A stretch of DNA of 64,000 nt. Source: Pseudoalteromonas sp. CO133X (GTDB lineage Bacteria > Pseudomonadota > Gammaproteobacteria > Enterobacterales > Alteromonadaceae). Position 1 is the first letter of the stretch. Each line of letters begins with the position of its first letter. Where the stretch lies: the NCBI GenBank assembly GCA_004208945.1, contig SGPE01000023.1:1-64000 (forward strand). The letters run 5' to 3'. A program made the translations under genes and the position numbers. This document shows positions 48,861-58,923 of the stretch, piece after piece. The notes beneath the pieces are model-generated. The model did no database searches and had not been told where the DNA came from. It saw nothing but the letters and a program-made list of their open reading frames with translations.

Positions 48861-49892
48861 ATGAATAAAGTGTTTTATCGCCAAGGCTTGATGGCCTTTT
48901 TTCTACTAACTATTACTTTACTCATGGCAGGTTGTAGCCAAGCAGATAAAGCTGAGGAGCTTTATTTTGAAGGCAAAACCATGGGAACGACTTATCACAT
49001 CAAGGTATTTGCTGAACCTTCTAAACTAGCAGGGGCTGATTTACATTCTGAAATTAAGCAAGCACTCAAAGATGTAAACCAATCTATGTCGACGTACATT
49101 CCAGATTCAGAAATTAATCAATTTAATCGCTTGCCCGCAGGTGAAGTTATGCCGGTTAGTGATGATTTTCGTAAGGTTGTGGCTGAGTCAATTCGCCTTG
49201 GGGAGTCAACAAAAACCCTTGATGTGACAATGGGGCCACTTATTGACTTATGGGGCTTTGGTCCAGATAAAAAGCCGACTAAACGCCCGACTGATGAAGC
49301 CTTGGCGGCGATGATTGAAAAGATTGGTGTTGATAAGCTTGAATTAACAGATTCAGGCCTTATGAAAACGATAGACGGTTTAGAACTGTCGTTTTCGGCT
49401 ACGGCAAAAGGCTATGGCATAGATAAAGTTGCTGAGGTTATTGAAAGCCACGGCTTAACAAATTATATGGTTGAGATAGGTGGTGAGCTGCGTGTATCGG
49501 GTATTAAGCCAAGCAACATCACATGGAAAATTGCAATTGAACAGCCAGATGCAGAGCCTGGCGTGCGTAAAGTACATAAAGTGATTGAACCAGGTACCAA
49601 TGGTATTGCCACATCAGGTGACTACAGAATTTTTTATGAAATGGATGGTGTGACATATAGTCACTTAATTGATCCTGTAACAGGTATGCCAAGTCGTCAT
49701 GATTTAGTGTCGGTCACAGTATTGCATCCTTCAGCAATGACGGCTGATGGCTTAGCAACAGCCTTGACAGTTATGGGGATGGATCGTGCCCAAAAATATG
49801 CTGAAGAACATAGTCTGCCGGTATATTTAATTGGTAAGTCAGACAATGGCTTAGTCACTTATTCAAGCCCTGCTTTTAAACCTTATTTGTAG
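48861..49892 (+). CDS. apbE: FAD:protein FMN transferase (lipoprotein)
   Basis: 343 residues. Lipoprotein signal with LLMAGC-S at about residues 23-28. FEGKTMGTTYHI, the DVTMGPLIDLWGFGP segment, the SFSATAKGYGIDKV nucleotide region and TSGDYRIF, then SHLIDPVTG are the ApbE motifs. It transfers FMN from FAD to threonines of NqrB and NqrC. The ATG at 48861 follows GGTGAG; a GTG at 48852 is in frame but worse placed. Confidence 0.96.
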   Translation: MNKVFYRQGLMAFFLLTITLLMAGCSQADKAEELYFEGKTMGTTYHIKVFAEPSKLAGADLHSEIKQALKDVNQSMSTYIPDSEINQFNRLPAGEVMPVSDDFRKVVAESIRLGESTKTLDVTMGPLIDLWGFGPDKKPTKRPTDEALAAMIEKIGVDKLELTDSGLMKTIDGLELSFSATAKGYGIDKVAEVIESHGLTNYMVEIGGELRVSGIKPSNITWKIAIEQPDAEPGVRKVHKVIEPGTNGIATSGDYRIFYEMDGVTYSHLIDPVTGMPSRHDLVSVTVLHPSAMTADGLATALTVMGMDRAQKYAEEHSLPVYLIGKSDNGLVTYSSPAFKPYL

Positions 49893-49921
49893 CAGGGCAA
49901 GAAGCAGTTTATAATGCATAC

Positions 49922-49946
49922 AGCCCAACAGGTTGGGCTCAATTTT
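49922..49946 (+). terminator. Hairpin between apbE and nqrM
   Basis: AGCCCAAC-AG-GTTGGGCT hairpin followed by CAATTTTATT. It resembles a weak terminator; nqrM lies only 26 bases further, so it may tune expression rather than stop it. Confidence 0.6.
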
Positions 49947-49971
49947 ATTGCTGAACAATAGGGGCAAAGCA

Positions 49972-50184
49972 ATGTCACTTTTTCTTCTTACATTTGGTCT
50001 ACTTATTTTAATTGTGGCAGCGATGGCTGTTGGTATGATTGTGCAAAAGAAATCTATGGCCAGTAGTTGTGGCGGCCTAGGTGCTGTTGGTATCGACAAA
50101 GCCTGCGACTGCGACGACCCGTGTGACAAGCGCAAAAAGCGCATGGCAAAAGAACAAGTCTGGAAAGAGAATCAAATTCTTTAA
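49972..50184 (+). CDS. nqrM: Na+-NQR maturation protein NqrM
   Basis: 70 residues, one N-terminal membrane helix, then SSCGGLGAVGIDKACDCDDPC with four cysteines (C33, C45, C47, C51), the NqrM (DUF539) pattern. NqrM delivers iron to the NqrD/E site. The ATG at 49972 has AGGGGC 5-6 bases upstream; the longer frame from 49933 runs through the hairpin and was rejected. It completes an nqrABCDEF-apbE-nqrM cluster. Confidence 0.95.
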   Translation: MSLFLLTFGLLILIVAAMAVGMIVQKKSMASSCGGLGAVGIDKACDCDDPCDKRKKRMAKEQVWKENQIL

Positions 50185-50188
50185 CCAC

Positions 50189-50216
50189 AAAAAAAGCGCC
50201 TTTAGGCGCTTTTTTA
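50189..50216. terminator. Bidirectional terminator between nqrM and the carboxypeptidase gene
   Basis: AAAAAAAGCGCC-TTTA-GGCGCTTTTTT, symmetric with A- and T-runs. Both neighbours converge on it. Confidence 0.93.
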
Positions 50217-50223
50217 ATGTTTA

Positions 50224-51576
50224 TTAATTGAGTTTTATGAGTTCTGAACCTAGTACTGCGTATTTTATGGTTTGTCCTTGGTAAAGTAAGAATGCCGCTG
50301 AGGCGTGCAATTTAGGTTGCGAATCAAATGCGCCTTGGCACCAGTAAACTGGCCAGTGGGAACGGTTATCGAGTTTCGCGAAATCCCCTGAAAAGCAGCT
50401 ATAACCTTGCTTTAATAGCTCTTTATAATGCCTCTTATTAAGCTTAATTGGTTCTGTTAAAGAAAAACCTTTACCTGGGTTATAAACGAGCTTGTTGGCA
50501 TCTATTTGAGTGTAGCCACGGCGAATGCTACTTATATCTCCCAGCTCTTTGATACGTGGTGCATTGCCTTTGTTATTAATGGCTATATCTATTTTGTAAT
50601 CACCGTAATGGCTCTGTACATTCACATCATCAATAAGTAGGTCGACCCAGTTATTACTAGCATTAAAAGGAATTGCATTGTATTGGTTAATGCTGGCTGC
50701 TTTCCACGTGCCATTTTGTAGTGTATCGATTATCTCTTTATAAAGTACACGATTTACTTTTCGCGCAACTTGGCGATGAGGGTCGTTCGGGTAAGCACCT
50801 GATTCAATTAATATAGTGCGAATACCCATTTCGGAAAATGTATCACCAAAGCTTCGATACGAGTAACTGTCGTTATACTTTGCTAGGTGCCCTGGGATCA
50901 TCGTTTCAATTGTTTTAGCTAAGTGAGCGATAAGCTGCATGGCTTCGCCACGGCTAGTATTAATCTCTCTTGCATCATTATAGGCAGGGGCGAGTACAGA
51001 AATAGTAGCTTGATTCCCTTTTTTTCCTGCACCGTAATACGCGTTCTGGTCATGCAAGTTAAAGCCAAAGTCAGGTTTAAACTCCTTAGCGGCACGCATG
51101 AGTGTTTGCCCCTCTGGGGTCCTCAATGCTTTTGCATCACGGTTTAGATCAATACCTTGTGCATTGTGACGCGTTTGAGCTTTGGCACCGTCAGGATTAA
51201 TCATGGGAATAATCCTGAGCGTTAGTTTGTCTTGCCAGCTTTGTAGCCAGTTAGCGTTTTCGGGCAAAGTTATAAAATCAAGAAAATCCATAAGTGCAGC
51301 GGTGGCCGTGTTTTCATCACCATGCATTTGACTCCACATCATCACTTTTGTGGTGCCAGAGCCTATATCAAGAGCGTAAATGGGTTGACTGTGGTAAGAC
51401 CTACCGAGTTGCTGTAGTGTAATTGCAGGATGCTTGGCTATGCGGTTTAAAACAGGTTTTATATCTGTGAGATTAATCGCTGCTTTATCAAAACCATCAA
51501 CCTCGTTATTTTCAATTTCAGTGGCAATTATTGGTGTACTGATTAGCAAAGTCATGGCAAGTATACAGCCCCGCAT
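50224..51576 (-). CDS. Exported M14-family zinc carboxypeptidase-like protein
   Basis: 450 residues, signal peptide (cleavage near IIATE, about residue 18-19). QMHGDENTATAALMDFL provides the His/Glu zinc ligands, GIDLNRD the substrate Arg/Asn region, NLHDQNAYYG the third ligand His and RTILIESGAYPND the catalytic Glu. The last ~150 residues are a separate C-terminal domain of unknown type. Location periplasmic or secreted. It lies downstream of the 1017-residue GlyGly-CTERM gene, separated by a hairpin and 230 bases. Confidence 0.88.
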   Translation of the reverse strand: MRGCILAMTLLISTPIIATEIENNEVDGFDKAAINLTDIKPVLNRIAKHPAITLQQLGRSYHSQPIYALDIGSGTTKVMMWSQMHGDENTATAALMDFLDFITLPENANWLQSWQDKLTLRIIPMINPDGAKAQTRHNAQGIDLNRDAKALRTPEGQTLMRAAKEFKPDFGFNLHDQNAYYGAGKKGNQATISVLAPAYNDAREINTSRGEAMQLIAHLAKTIETMIPGHLAKYNDSYSYRSFGDTFSEMGIRTILIESGAYPNDPHRQVARKVNRVLYKEIIDTLQNGTWKAASINQYNAIPFNASNNWVDLLIDDVNVQSHYGDYKIDIAINNKGNAPRIKELGDISSIRRGYTQIDANKLVYNPGKGFSLTEPIKLNKRHYKELLKQGYSCFSGDFAKLDNRSHWPVYWCQGAFDSQPKLHASAAFLLYQGQTIKYAVLGSELIKLN

Positions 51577-51757
51577 AAGATATCCTTTATTCCTTTTTAT
51601 TTTAATGCTAAGAATATTATATTTACATTCGTTTGGCTAACCTTTGTTCAACCTTATCTTCTTGTTTTTATTCTTTTTAACTTTGGGGTACTTAGCGGCG
51701 CGCGTTTTTAGTTGATTTTTTATAGAAGCACACAGAATAGAGGCGCTATTATTGAAT

Positions 51758-51787
51758 CTTGCTCTTGGGATATTTCCCAAGAGCAAG
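51758..51787 (-). terminator. Strong hairpin after the GlyGly-CTERM protein gene
   Basis: Perfect 13-bp arms CTTGCTCTTGGGA and TCCCAAGAGCAAG with a TATT loop, 21 bases past the stop on the minus strand. Only a moderately T-rich tail follows, so it may be a terminator or a transcript-protecting hairpin. Confidence 0.75.
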
Positions 51788-51808
51788 TAAAGGTTGGAGT
51801 TGCTAAGT

Positions 51809-54800
51809 TTATACAGTGAAAGAAAACTTCGATTTACGCAGCAGTCCCACAATGACAAGTAATGAAAGAATATAGAAGGGCATACTGCCCCCGCTTTTTT
51901 CTTTTGTTTCTTCGCCATTATCGTCTGTATCATCGGCTTTTGTGGTTATAGTAACTGTACTTGGCTCAGAGTAGCTCATGCCATCAAAAACGCGGTACTG
52001 AAAGCTAGTTTCGTAGCTTGTATTAGTTTGCGGCGTATATGATGCGATTCCACTGTTGTTGTCTAATGTTACTGAACCTATGCTTGGCTCAGATACAAGC
52101 TCATAAGTAAGTGGATCTGAATCTGCATCTTGGGCTAATAGTTCGAATTGAGCTGCTTCAGATTGATTGATGATTAATTCCAGAGCCTGTGTCTGTGGGG
52201 ATGTATTGGTATGATTTATTGTAATCATTTTATCAATATTTAAACCAATCTCGTTGCTTATATTAACGACAAAATTAGCTGGCTCTAACGTTGAGATTAA
52301 TGGTGTATAGGTAAACTCACCCGTTGCATTATTACTAAACACAAACTCGCCTGATGCTGGCTGTACCTTTACGTTAAGTTGAAGATTACTGTTTTCACCT
52401 GCACCTGATAAGGAGAGAGTTTCGCTCAGTGGCGTGCGCCAATGAGCAGAAATTGAATTAGGCTCAATGACAAGAGGTGTTCCATCAATATTGACTGAAA
52501 CCGACACACTTTCAGTGGCCCTTCCGCCTATAGACATAGAAAGCTCAAATTGGTCTAGGCCAACTTCGCCAGTTGTGGGAGTGTAACTAAAGTGGCCAAG
52601 AGCCCTATCGGTAAATGTAATATTGCCTTTGCTAGGTGCCTTTGAAATATAAAAGCGATAGTTGAAGGAATCTTTTTCACTCAATGCTTTAAACTCAACA
52701 GGCGTGAACTTATTGGTGTTAAATTCAGTTACACTAAGTTGATAAGGTTGCTCTGTTTTTTCGCCGATTTTAAATAGTTCTCTGCCATTTGAGTGTGTTA
52801 TTAGCCAATAGGTCTTTTCGTTAACTATTTCAATATCTGAATGTGTAGCGGCCACATCAAGAGTAACCAGCTTGTTATATTGTGCATTTGCCAAATTAAA
52901 TACACCTAGTTCATTTTCGCAGGCGATATGAAGTTGGCCACTAAGGTGTTGCTCAACAGCAATTAATTTTGATGATGCACAGAAGTTAGTCACTTCTTGT
53001 TTATTTCCTTGGGCGGAAATAGATACTAAAGCCCCGTCCTGAGTTGTTGTATACAATTGCTCGTTATTATTATACGTAAAAGTATCAAGTGATTGGATAT
53101 CACCTAAATCAAGTAATGAGTGGGTGTTTTTAACAAAGTTATAGACGGCTGTCTGCTTGTTAGTTCCTAGATGCTCAAACACAAGTTCTTTAATACCATC
53201 GCCGTCAAAGTCAATTGTCGTTAGTAATTCTGATGTATCAAGTTGAGGTTCACCAATAAGTGAAATCGTATATTTGATGCTGTCACTGTATAACTCTCTG
53301 ACTTCAAATGGTTTTGACTGATCAGCATAATACCAGTCTGAATATTGGTAGAGGTACTCTTGGTTTCCGTCACCGTCAATATCACCCAATAGCTTGAAAT
53401 AGCCAATAAAAGGTTGTTCGATATGATTAGACCCATCCATGTTCAATATATAGTGTTTCCTAATACCGGGATTCCACTGCTCACCTTGAGTCGAGTACAC
53501 AATTTTATTATCGGTGTTTCTACCAAAAGGTATTATGGAAACTTTATCTACTTTAGAAGCATAAAGCTCTTTAGTTACACTTTTTGACCATGATTCAGTT
53601 TGTGTGACAGGAGAAATACTATTTAATATTGTATAACTTGTTAAATAGGCAGGATCCCGCTTCGAACCTGCGATAATAATAAGCTGTCTATACTCTTCAA
53701 TAATCTTTACCTCTTCATTTTGCATGGCTAAATAAGCATTGCCGTTAAAGCCGAGTTCAGTTACCTCTCCGAATCTCACTTCTTTAACATTGAGTCTCTG
53801 TATTTGCTCAATTGTTTCTTTTTGCTCATCGCCATACAAGTCTAAATATTCATAGATATAATGAAGAATATTAGGTTGATAATCGCCTCCATCCTGTGTT
53901 GTGACGCTCCTGCCAATGACTTCTTCTTCTCTTGTTAAATAGTTATAGAAATAGTTAAAGTGAGTCCTACGATTCGAATCACTGTACATCTCGGCATTGT
54001 TATCAATGGCTGTATAATCTTGATAAAGGTCGTTGTTGTAGTAAGGCGATCTACTAGTGTATTTTAAAAAGTCATTATCTTGATTACAATCTTCTAGCGT
54101 ACTCTCCAAAGGCCAAATAACGCTGTTTTCATTTACATCGATAGTACACTTTTCACCTACAGCTTCATCCATGCCATCATTATTTAAATCTTTGGCAAAT
54201 AAGTATCTGCTTGTTACGGGTAGCTCGCCAACTTTTTTTACATCACTGCCTTGAATTTGGTAGATTTCGCCGTCCCATGTCAGCATTTCATTGAGCAGAT
54301 GATTGGTAAACTTTCCGACAGTAAACTCATAATGTGGCAGAGTGTAGTGCGCTTTTGTTTCAAGGCTATGCATATCTAGCGTATACATAGTGCTTTCATT
54401 TATTAGCATAACCTCAATATTGCCATCGTTATCTATGTCTTTAAATTTAACGTTATCAGCAGTTATATTTGGGATCTTTTTTACATATTTTCTAGCAGTT
54501 AAATTTACAAGGTGTGCGTTGCGTTGATCGCTAATAATAATAGCAAAGTGATTATCTGAACTTTTATCGTAATAAATTTCAAACGAAGCAATTGATTCTC
54601 CTTCGCTCTCAAACTCTATTGCATTGGTTACTGGCGTGTTGACAGTTTCATCATTGCCGATGATACTAATAATATACAACCTTTGGCTGTCATCATTAAT
54701 CATTGCAATGATATCTTTATTCGAATCATTATCAATATCGATCACTCTAACATTACTTAAATCATCAAAGCTTGAAAAATGCTTCATTTTTTCTACGTCG

Positions 54801-54862
54801 GCGTATGATGATTGAGTGGTTAACATCAAGCTGAGAAGTGTCGATGTAATAGCAAACTTCAT
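51809..54862 (-). CDS. Large exported repeat protein with C-terminal GlyGly-CTERM tail
   Basis: 1017 residues. Signal peptide (TTQSSYA-DV, about residue 22). The first ~700 residues contain FG-GAP/VCBS-like calcium motifs spread through the chain: IDIDNDSNKDI, KDIDNDGNIEV, KDLNNDGMDEA, GDIDGDGNQEY and IDFDGDGIKEL, suggesting a beta-propeller. Residues ~720-960 hold three cadherin/Ig-like repeats ending in FSYTP, FTYTP or ASYTP. The tail EKSGGSMPFYILSLLVIVGLLRKSK is a GlyGly-CTERM sorting signal, normally cleaved by rhombosortase after export by type II secretion. Surface or secreted; ligand unknown. Confidence 0.85.
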   Translation of the reverse strand: MKFAITSTLLSLMLTTQSSYADVEKMKHFSSFDDLSNVRVIDIDNDSNKDIIAMINDDSQRLYIISIIGNDETVNTPVTNAIEFESEGESIASFEIYYDKSSDNHFAIIISDQRNAHLVNLTARKYVKKIPNITADNVKFKDIDNDGNIEVMLINESTMYTLDMHSLETKAHYTLPHYEFTVGKFTNHLLNEMLTWDGEIYQIQGSDVKKVGELPVTSRYLFAKDLNNDGMDEAVGEKCTIDVNENSVIWPLESTLEDCNQDNDFLKYTSRSPYYNNDLYQDYTAIDNNAEMYSDSNRRTHFNYFYNYLTREEEVIGRSVTTQDGGDYQPNILHYIYEYLDLYGDEQKETIEQIQRLNVKEVRFGEVTELGFNGNAYLAMQNEEVKIIEEYRQLIIIAGSKRDPAYLTSYTILNSISPVTQTESWSKSVTKELYASKVDKVSIIPFGRNTDNKIVYSTQGEQWNPGIRKHYILNMDGSNHIEQPFIGYFKLLGDIDGDGNQEYLYQYSDWYYADQSKPFEVRELYSDSIKYTISLIGEPQLDTSELLTTIDFDGDGIKELVFEHLGTNKQTAVYNFVKNTHSLLDLGDIQSLDTFTYNNNEQLYTTTQDGALVSISAQGNKQEVTNFCASSKLIAVEQHLSGQLHIACENELGVFNLANAQYNKLVTLDVAATHSDIEIVNEKTYWLITHSNGRELFKIGEKTEQPYQLSVTEFNTNKFTPVEFKALSEKDSFNYRFYISKAPSKGNITFTDRALGHFSYTPTTGEVGLDQFELSMSIGGRATESVSVSVNIDGTPLVIEPNSISAHWRTPLSETLSLSGAGENSNLQLNVKVQPASGEFVFSNNATGEFTYTPLISTLEPANFVVNISNEIGLNIDKMITINHTNTSPQTQALELIINQSEAAQFELLAQDADSDPLTYELVSEPSIGSVTLDNNSGIASYTPQTNTSYETSFQYRVFDGMSYSEPSTVTITTKADDTDDNGEETKEKSGGSMPFYILSLLVIVGLLRKSKFSFTV

Positions 54863-55215
54863 ATTATTCCCTTAAAAATAGTTTCGCGTTTTTGTTTTGG
54901 ACCCTTGTATATCAACAACAAGAGGCAATAGTAAATTAACATACTTTATTATGCTGCGTAACTGAATTAGGGAATGAAAAATAAAAAAGTGATATTATTT
55001 AGAATGCTTCTGGGTTTGAGTACTGATACACAGCTGTCTCAAGCTGCATTACCTTGCAGTATTAAGAAGTTTTTATACAATTTCTTTCCTATCTATTTCA
55101 CTTTGTAATATAAAATCCTCTAATTTTTTAGGTGGTTATCTAAGTTAGTATTGGTTATTTACATTTTTTTATAGCTTAATTAAATGCTGGTTAACTGACC
55201 GCTGTTAATTTTTTC

Positions 55216-55243
55216 TTGTATGATAAGTTGACTTTGTTATACT
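55216..55243 (+). promoter_or_regulatory. Predicted promoter upstream of the unknown gene and cyo
   Basis: TTGTAT (55216-55221) and TATACT (55238-55243) with a 16-base spacer; the predicted start is about 55250. The -35 box is weak. It lies about 118 bases before the gene at 55361. Confidence 0.45.
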
Positions 55244-55254
55244 CCACATCGAAA

Positions 55255-55272
55255 TTTCAGTAATTACTGAAA
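55255..55272. promoter_or_regulatory. Palindromic operator candidate
   Basis: TTTCAGTAATTACTGAAA is a perfect 18-bp palindrome located about 5-22 bases after the predicted transcription start. It does not match FNR, ArcA, LexA, Fur or NsrR consensus sites that I know. The position would suit a repressor. The regulator is unknown. Confidence 0.55.
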
Positions 55273-55360
55273 CTTTATTGATGAAGATCATGTTACCGCA
55301 TTAAAAAATAGGGTAGAGCAACTACCTTAAATGTGGTGAAAGTTTTAAAAGGCGTGAGTT

Positions 55361-55780
55361 TTGCGAGCAATTAATCAGTCACAAGGTGTCAAACAATCTA
55401 GTTTAGCTAGATTGCAATTGGCTGCGCGTGCGTTTTTTGCTGGTAAAGAACTAATGTCAGTTTTAGCTTTGCTGCTGATTAATTCAGCCATGCTAATCAA
55501 CGGTACATTAGAAGATGCTCACGGGCTAAGAAGTTTATTAAGTGAAGGGGCTCTGTACGAAGCACCATTACTTAATGTGTTGAGCTTTTTAGCTTACCCA
55601 GTGGTGTCTTGCCAGTTACTTATTGGTTTATGCTGGTTGGTCTTCCATTTCTTCCCTGCGCGTCGTGCAGGTGTCATTTTACGTAAAGCGGCCTTCGCAG
55701 CGCGTGAAACGATAAAGTCTTTAGTAGTACACAGCGCTCATGGCTGTCGTGCTCCTCCTCGTGTAAATGGTTGTCTGTAA
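55361..55780 (+). CDS. Unknown membrane protein upstream of cyoABCDE
   Basis: 139 residues. Two hydrophobic segments (about 33-47 and 72-93: LLNVLSFLAYPVVSCQLLIGLCWLVFHFF) separated by an acidic loop, and a basic C-terminus with HGCRAPPRV. The only usable start is TTG 55361 with AAAGGCGTG upstream; no ATG fits. Codon use resembles its neighbours. It lies 237 bases before cyoA on the same strand. No family recognised. It might be part of the cyo regulatory region rather than the oxidase. Confidence 0.6.
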   Translation: MRAINQSQGVKQSSLARLQLAARAFFAGKELMSVLALLLINSAMLINGTLEDAHGLRSLLSEGALYEAPLLNVLSFLAYPVVSCQLLIGLCWLVFHFFPARRAGVILRKAAFAARETIKSLVVHSAHGCRAPPRVNGCL

Positions 55781-56017
55781 ATAAGCTTTGTTGCTTAAGT
55801 TCAGCCATTTTAGTCATTTGCTAAGTTGTCTTTACTAAGCACCTAGTGGGCCTTCTGCGTCCAAATTTCAGTCAGCTAACCTAATTATTCCCACATTTTA
55901 GCGTGCCGATTTTCTGTGCTCGTTACTTGGCTGGGGATGTCTGTGGCCGTTTTTTGCTACAGAGAAGCGTCGTGTACTTATCGACAAGTGTTAACTTTTA
56001 GGTTGTAGGATATTCCT

Positions 56018-56932
56018 TTGTCAATTCGTAACCTTTGTAATATTGCTCTAGCGTCTTTAGTGCTGGCTTTGTCTGGCTGTAAAGGCGGGGTACTTGATCC
56101 AAAAGGTCAAATTGGGGCTGACGAAAAGTATTTAATTATCGTAGCGACGGTATTAATGCTGATTGTTGTAATCCCAGTTATTGCCATGACAATTTATTTT
56201 GCATGGAAATACCGTGATGGACGAGACCAAGAAATTTATGCTCCTAAGTGGGCTCACTCAAACAAGATTGAAGCGGTTGTATGGACCATTCCGATTATTA
56301 TTGTGGTTATTTTAGGTGTGATCACTTGGCAATCAACGCAAGATCTTGACCCTTATAAACCACTTGAAGGGAAGGGTGAGCACCTTACTGTAGAAGTGGT
56401 GTCTTTAAACTGGAAATGGTTATTTATTTACCCAGAGCAAGGCATTGCAACAGTGAATGAGTTGGTTTTTCCGGCTAACGTGCCTGTTCAATACAAGATC
56501 ACCTCAGAAAGCACCATGAATTCGTTTTTCATACCTCAGCTTGGTAGCCAAATTTACTCAATGGCAGGCATGGAAACCAAACTTCACTTGATAGCTGATG
56601 AACCAGGAACTTTTAAAGGTTTCTCTGCAAATTACAGCGGTGCTGGTTTCACGGGTATGAAGTTTAATGCCATTGCTACCCCAACCCAAGCTGATTTCGA
56701 TGCATGGGTAAATAAGGTTAAAAATACAGGATCTGCGCTTACTAAACAGACCTATGTTGAACTTGCTAAGCCAAGTGAGTACGACCCAGTTAAATACTAC
56801 GCCAGTGTTGATAAAGATATGTTCCATTCAATCGTAATGAAATATATGCAAGCGCATGGCTCACACGGTGCAATGCAACACGCAATGCCAGAGCACTCAG
56901 CTCATAAAGGGCATAGCGAGGACGAGGAATAA
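56018..56932 (+). CDS. cyoA: Cytochrome o ubiquinol oxidase subunit II
   Basis: 304 residues. Lipoprotein signal with lipobox ALSGC-K at about residues 18-22, two membrane helices and a periplasmic cupredoxin-like domain. [23 protein letters not shown] and [25 protein letters not shown] are typical, and CuA ligands are absent as expected for a quinol oxidase. Start TTG 56018 has AGGA 8 bases upstream. A His-rich C-terminal tail ([17 protein letters not shown]) is longer than usual. Confidence 0.95.
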   Translation: MSIRNLCNIALASLVLALSGCKGGVLDPKGQIGADEKYLIIVATVLMLIVVIPVIAMTIYFAWKYRDGRDQEIYAPKWAHSNKIEAVVWTIPIIIVVILGVITWQSTQDLDPYKPLEGKGEHLTVEVVSLNWKWLFIYPEQGIATVNELVFPANVPVQYKITSESTMNSFFIPQLGSQIYSMAGMETKLHLIADEPGTFKGFSANYSGAGFTGMKFNAIATPTQADFDAWVNKVKNTGSALTKQTYVELAKPSEYDPVKYYASVDKDMFHSIVMKYMQAHGSHGAMQHAMPEHSAHKGHSEDEE

Positions 56933-56934
56933 TC

Positions 56935-58923
56935 ATGTCGTTGTTAGGTAAATTAACATTAGACGCAATCCCGTTTCATGAACCAATTATCATGGTTACC
57001 ATGACGGTGGTTGCTGTCTTAGGCTTGCTAGTGGCAGGCTTAGTAACAAAATATAAAAAATGGGGCGTGCTTTGGCACGACTGGATCACCTCAATAGATC
57101 ATAAGCGCTTAGGTGTGATGTACATCATTCTTGCGCTTATCATGCTTTTCCGTGGTTTCGCGGATGCCATTATGATGCGACTGCAATTAGCGATGGCTAC
57201 CGGCGGTGCAAGTGGTTACTTACCACCTGAACATTACGACCAAATTTTTACGGCGCACGGGGTGATTATGATCATCTTTATGGCGATGCCGTTCATGATT
57301 GGTTTAATGAACATCATTTTACCGCTGCAAATTGGTGCCCGTGATGTTGCATTCCCATTCTTGAATAATCTAAGTTTTTGGTTAACTGCTGGCGGTGCAA
57401 TCCTAATCAATATCTCATTATTCTTTGGTGAGTTTGCGAAAACGGGTTGGGTTGCATATCCACCCTTGTCAGAGTTGTCATTCAGTCCAGGTGTTGGGGT
57501 CGACTATTATATATGGGCCTTGCAGATATCCGGCTTGGGTACTTTGTTAACGTCAGTTAACTTCTTAGCGACTGTATTCAAAATGCGTGCTCCTGGCATG
57601 ACATTAATGAAAATGCCTATTTTTACGTGGGCTTGTACGTGGGCAAATATCTTAATTGCAGCATCGTTCCCAATTTTAACTGCTGTACTGGCAATGTTAA
57701 CGCTTGACCGTTATCTCGATTTCCACTTCTTCACGAATGAATTAGGTGGTAACGCGATGATGTACATCAACTTATTCTGGGCATGGGGTCATCCTGAGGT
57801 TTACATTCTGATCTTACCTGCGTTTGGTATTTTCTCAGAAGTTATCTCAACGTTTGCTGGTAAACGCCTGTTTGGTTATAAGTCGATGGTTTACGCAAGC
57901 GGTGCGATTTCTATTTTAGGGTTCATCGTTTGGCTTCACCACTTCTTTACTATGGGCTCAAGCGCTAATGTGAATGCCTTCTTTGGTGTGATGACCATGG
58001 TCATTGCAGTACCGACGGGTGTGAAACTCTTCAACTGGTTATTCACTATGTATCGTGGTCGTTTACGTATTACGGTGCCAGTGCTTTGGACTTTAGGTTT
58101 TATGGTGACTTTCACTATCGGTGGTATGACCGGCGTGTTACTTGCCATTCCTGGTGCTGACTACGTATTACATAACAGCTTATTCTTAATCGCTCACTTC
58201 CATAACACTATTATTGGTGGTGCGGTATTTGGTTATTTAGCGGGTTTTGCGTTTTGGTTCCCTAAAGCAATGGGCTTCAAACTTGACGAGAGCTGGGGCA
58301 GAAGATCTTTCTGGTGCTGGTTAATTGGTTTCTTCGTGGCATTCATGCCGTTATATGTACTTGGTTTCTTAGGCATGACACGTCGCTTAAACCACACTAA
58401 CAACCCTGATTGGAACATTTGGCTATACATTGCAGCTGGCGGTGCAGTGATCATTATGTTCGGTATCTTATTCCAAGTTGTGCAACTGGTAGTGAGCTTC
58501 AGAAACCGCGAGCAACTCGATGATACAACGGGTGATCCGTGGAATGGTCATACGCTTGAGTGGGCATCTGCATCACCTCCGCAGTACTACAACTTTGCAA
58601 AAATCCCTCATGTTGATGATATCGATGCATGGACAGACATGAAAGAAAAAGGCCTAGCTTACAAGCAAGAAGCTTCTTATAGCCCAATTCACATGCCAAA
58701 AAATACCTCTGCTGGCGTGTTAATGAGTGGTGCATTAACAACCTTTTGTTTTGCCATGATTTGGCATATTTGGTGGCTTGCAGCCTTTGGTTTACTGGGC
58801 GCTATCGCGGTATTTATCAAACGTTGTTATACGGCGGATGTTGATTACTACGTGCAACCAGATGAAATTGTTGAACTTGAAACGGCGCACAATACCGCCG
58901 CGACTAAAGGGGTGAATGCATGA
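56935..58923 (+). CDS. cyoB: Cytochrome o ubiquinol oxidase subunit I
   Basis: 662 residues with about 15 hydrophobic segments. [17 protein letters not shown] contains the CuB His-Tyr crosslink motif, and HHFFTMGSS and HFHNTI the other CuB and haem ligands. It reduces O2 and pumps protons using haem b/haem o-CuB. It begins 2 bases after cyoA and overlaps cyoC by 4 bases (ATGA). Confidence 0.97.
   Translation: MSLLGKLTLDAIPFHEPIIMVTMTVVAVLGLLVAGLVTKYKKWGVLWHDWITSIDHKRLGVMYIILALIMLFRGFADAIMMRLQLAMATGGASGYLPPEHYDQIFTAHGVIMIIFMAMPFMIGLMNIILPLQIGARDVAFPFLNNLSFWLTAGGAILINISLFFGEFAKTGWVAYPPLSELSFSPGVGVDYYIWALQISGLGTLLTSVNFLATVFKMRAPGMTLMKMPIFTWACTWANILIAASFPILTAVLAMLTLDRYLDFHFFTNELGGNAMMYINLFWAWGHPEVYILILPAFGIFSEVISTFAGKRLFGYKSMVYASGAISILGFIVWLHHFFTMGSSANVNAFFGVMTMVIAVPTGVKLFNWLFTMYRGRLRITVPVLWTLGFMVTFTIGGMTGVLLAIPGADYVLHNSLFLIAHFHNTIIGGAVFGYLAGFAFWFPKAMGFKLDESWGRRSFWCWLIGFFVAFMPLYVLGFLGMTRRLNHTNNPDWNIWLYIAAGGAVIIMFGILFQVVQLVVSFRNREQLDDTTGDPWNGHTLEWASASPPQYYNFAKIPHVDDIDAWTDMKEKGLAYKQEASYSPIHMPKNTSAGVLMSGALTTFCFAMIWHIWWLAAFGLLGAIAVFIKRCYTADVDYYVQPDEIVELETAHNTAATKGVNA

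Larger units (their letters stand above)
54863..55360. other. 498-base intergenic region
   Basis: A+T-rich, no convincing open frame. It separates two divergent units and should hold the promoters of both. On the plus strand it contains the promoter and palindrome listed separately (55216-55272). Nothing further was recognised in 54863-55215. Confidence 0.7.

Noticed and set aside
51637-51933. 98-codon minus-strand frame near the end of the 1017-residue gene
   Set aside because: It overlaps the real gene's 3' end in another frame, runs through the strong hairpin, and its Lys-rich composition reflects A+T-rich intergenic DNA.
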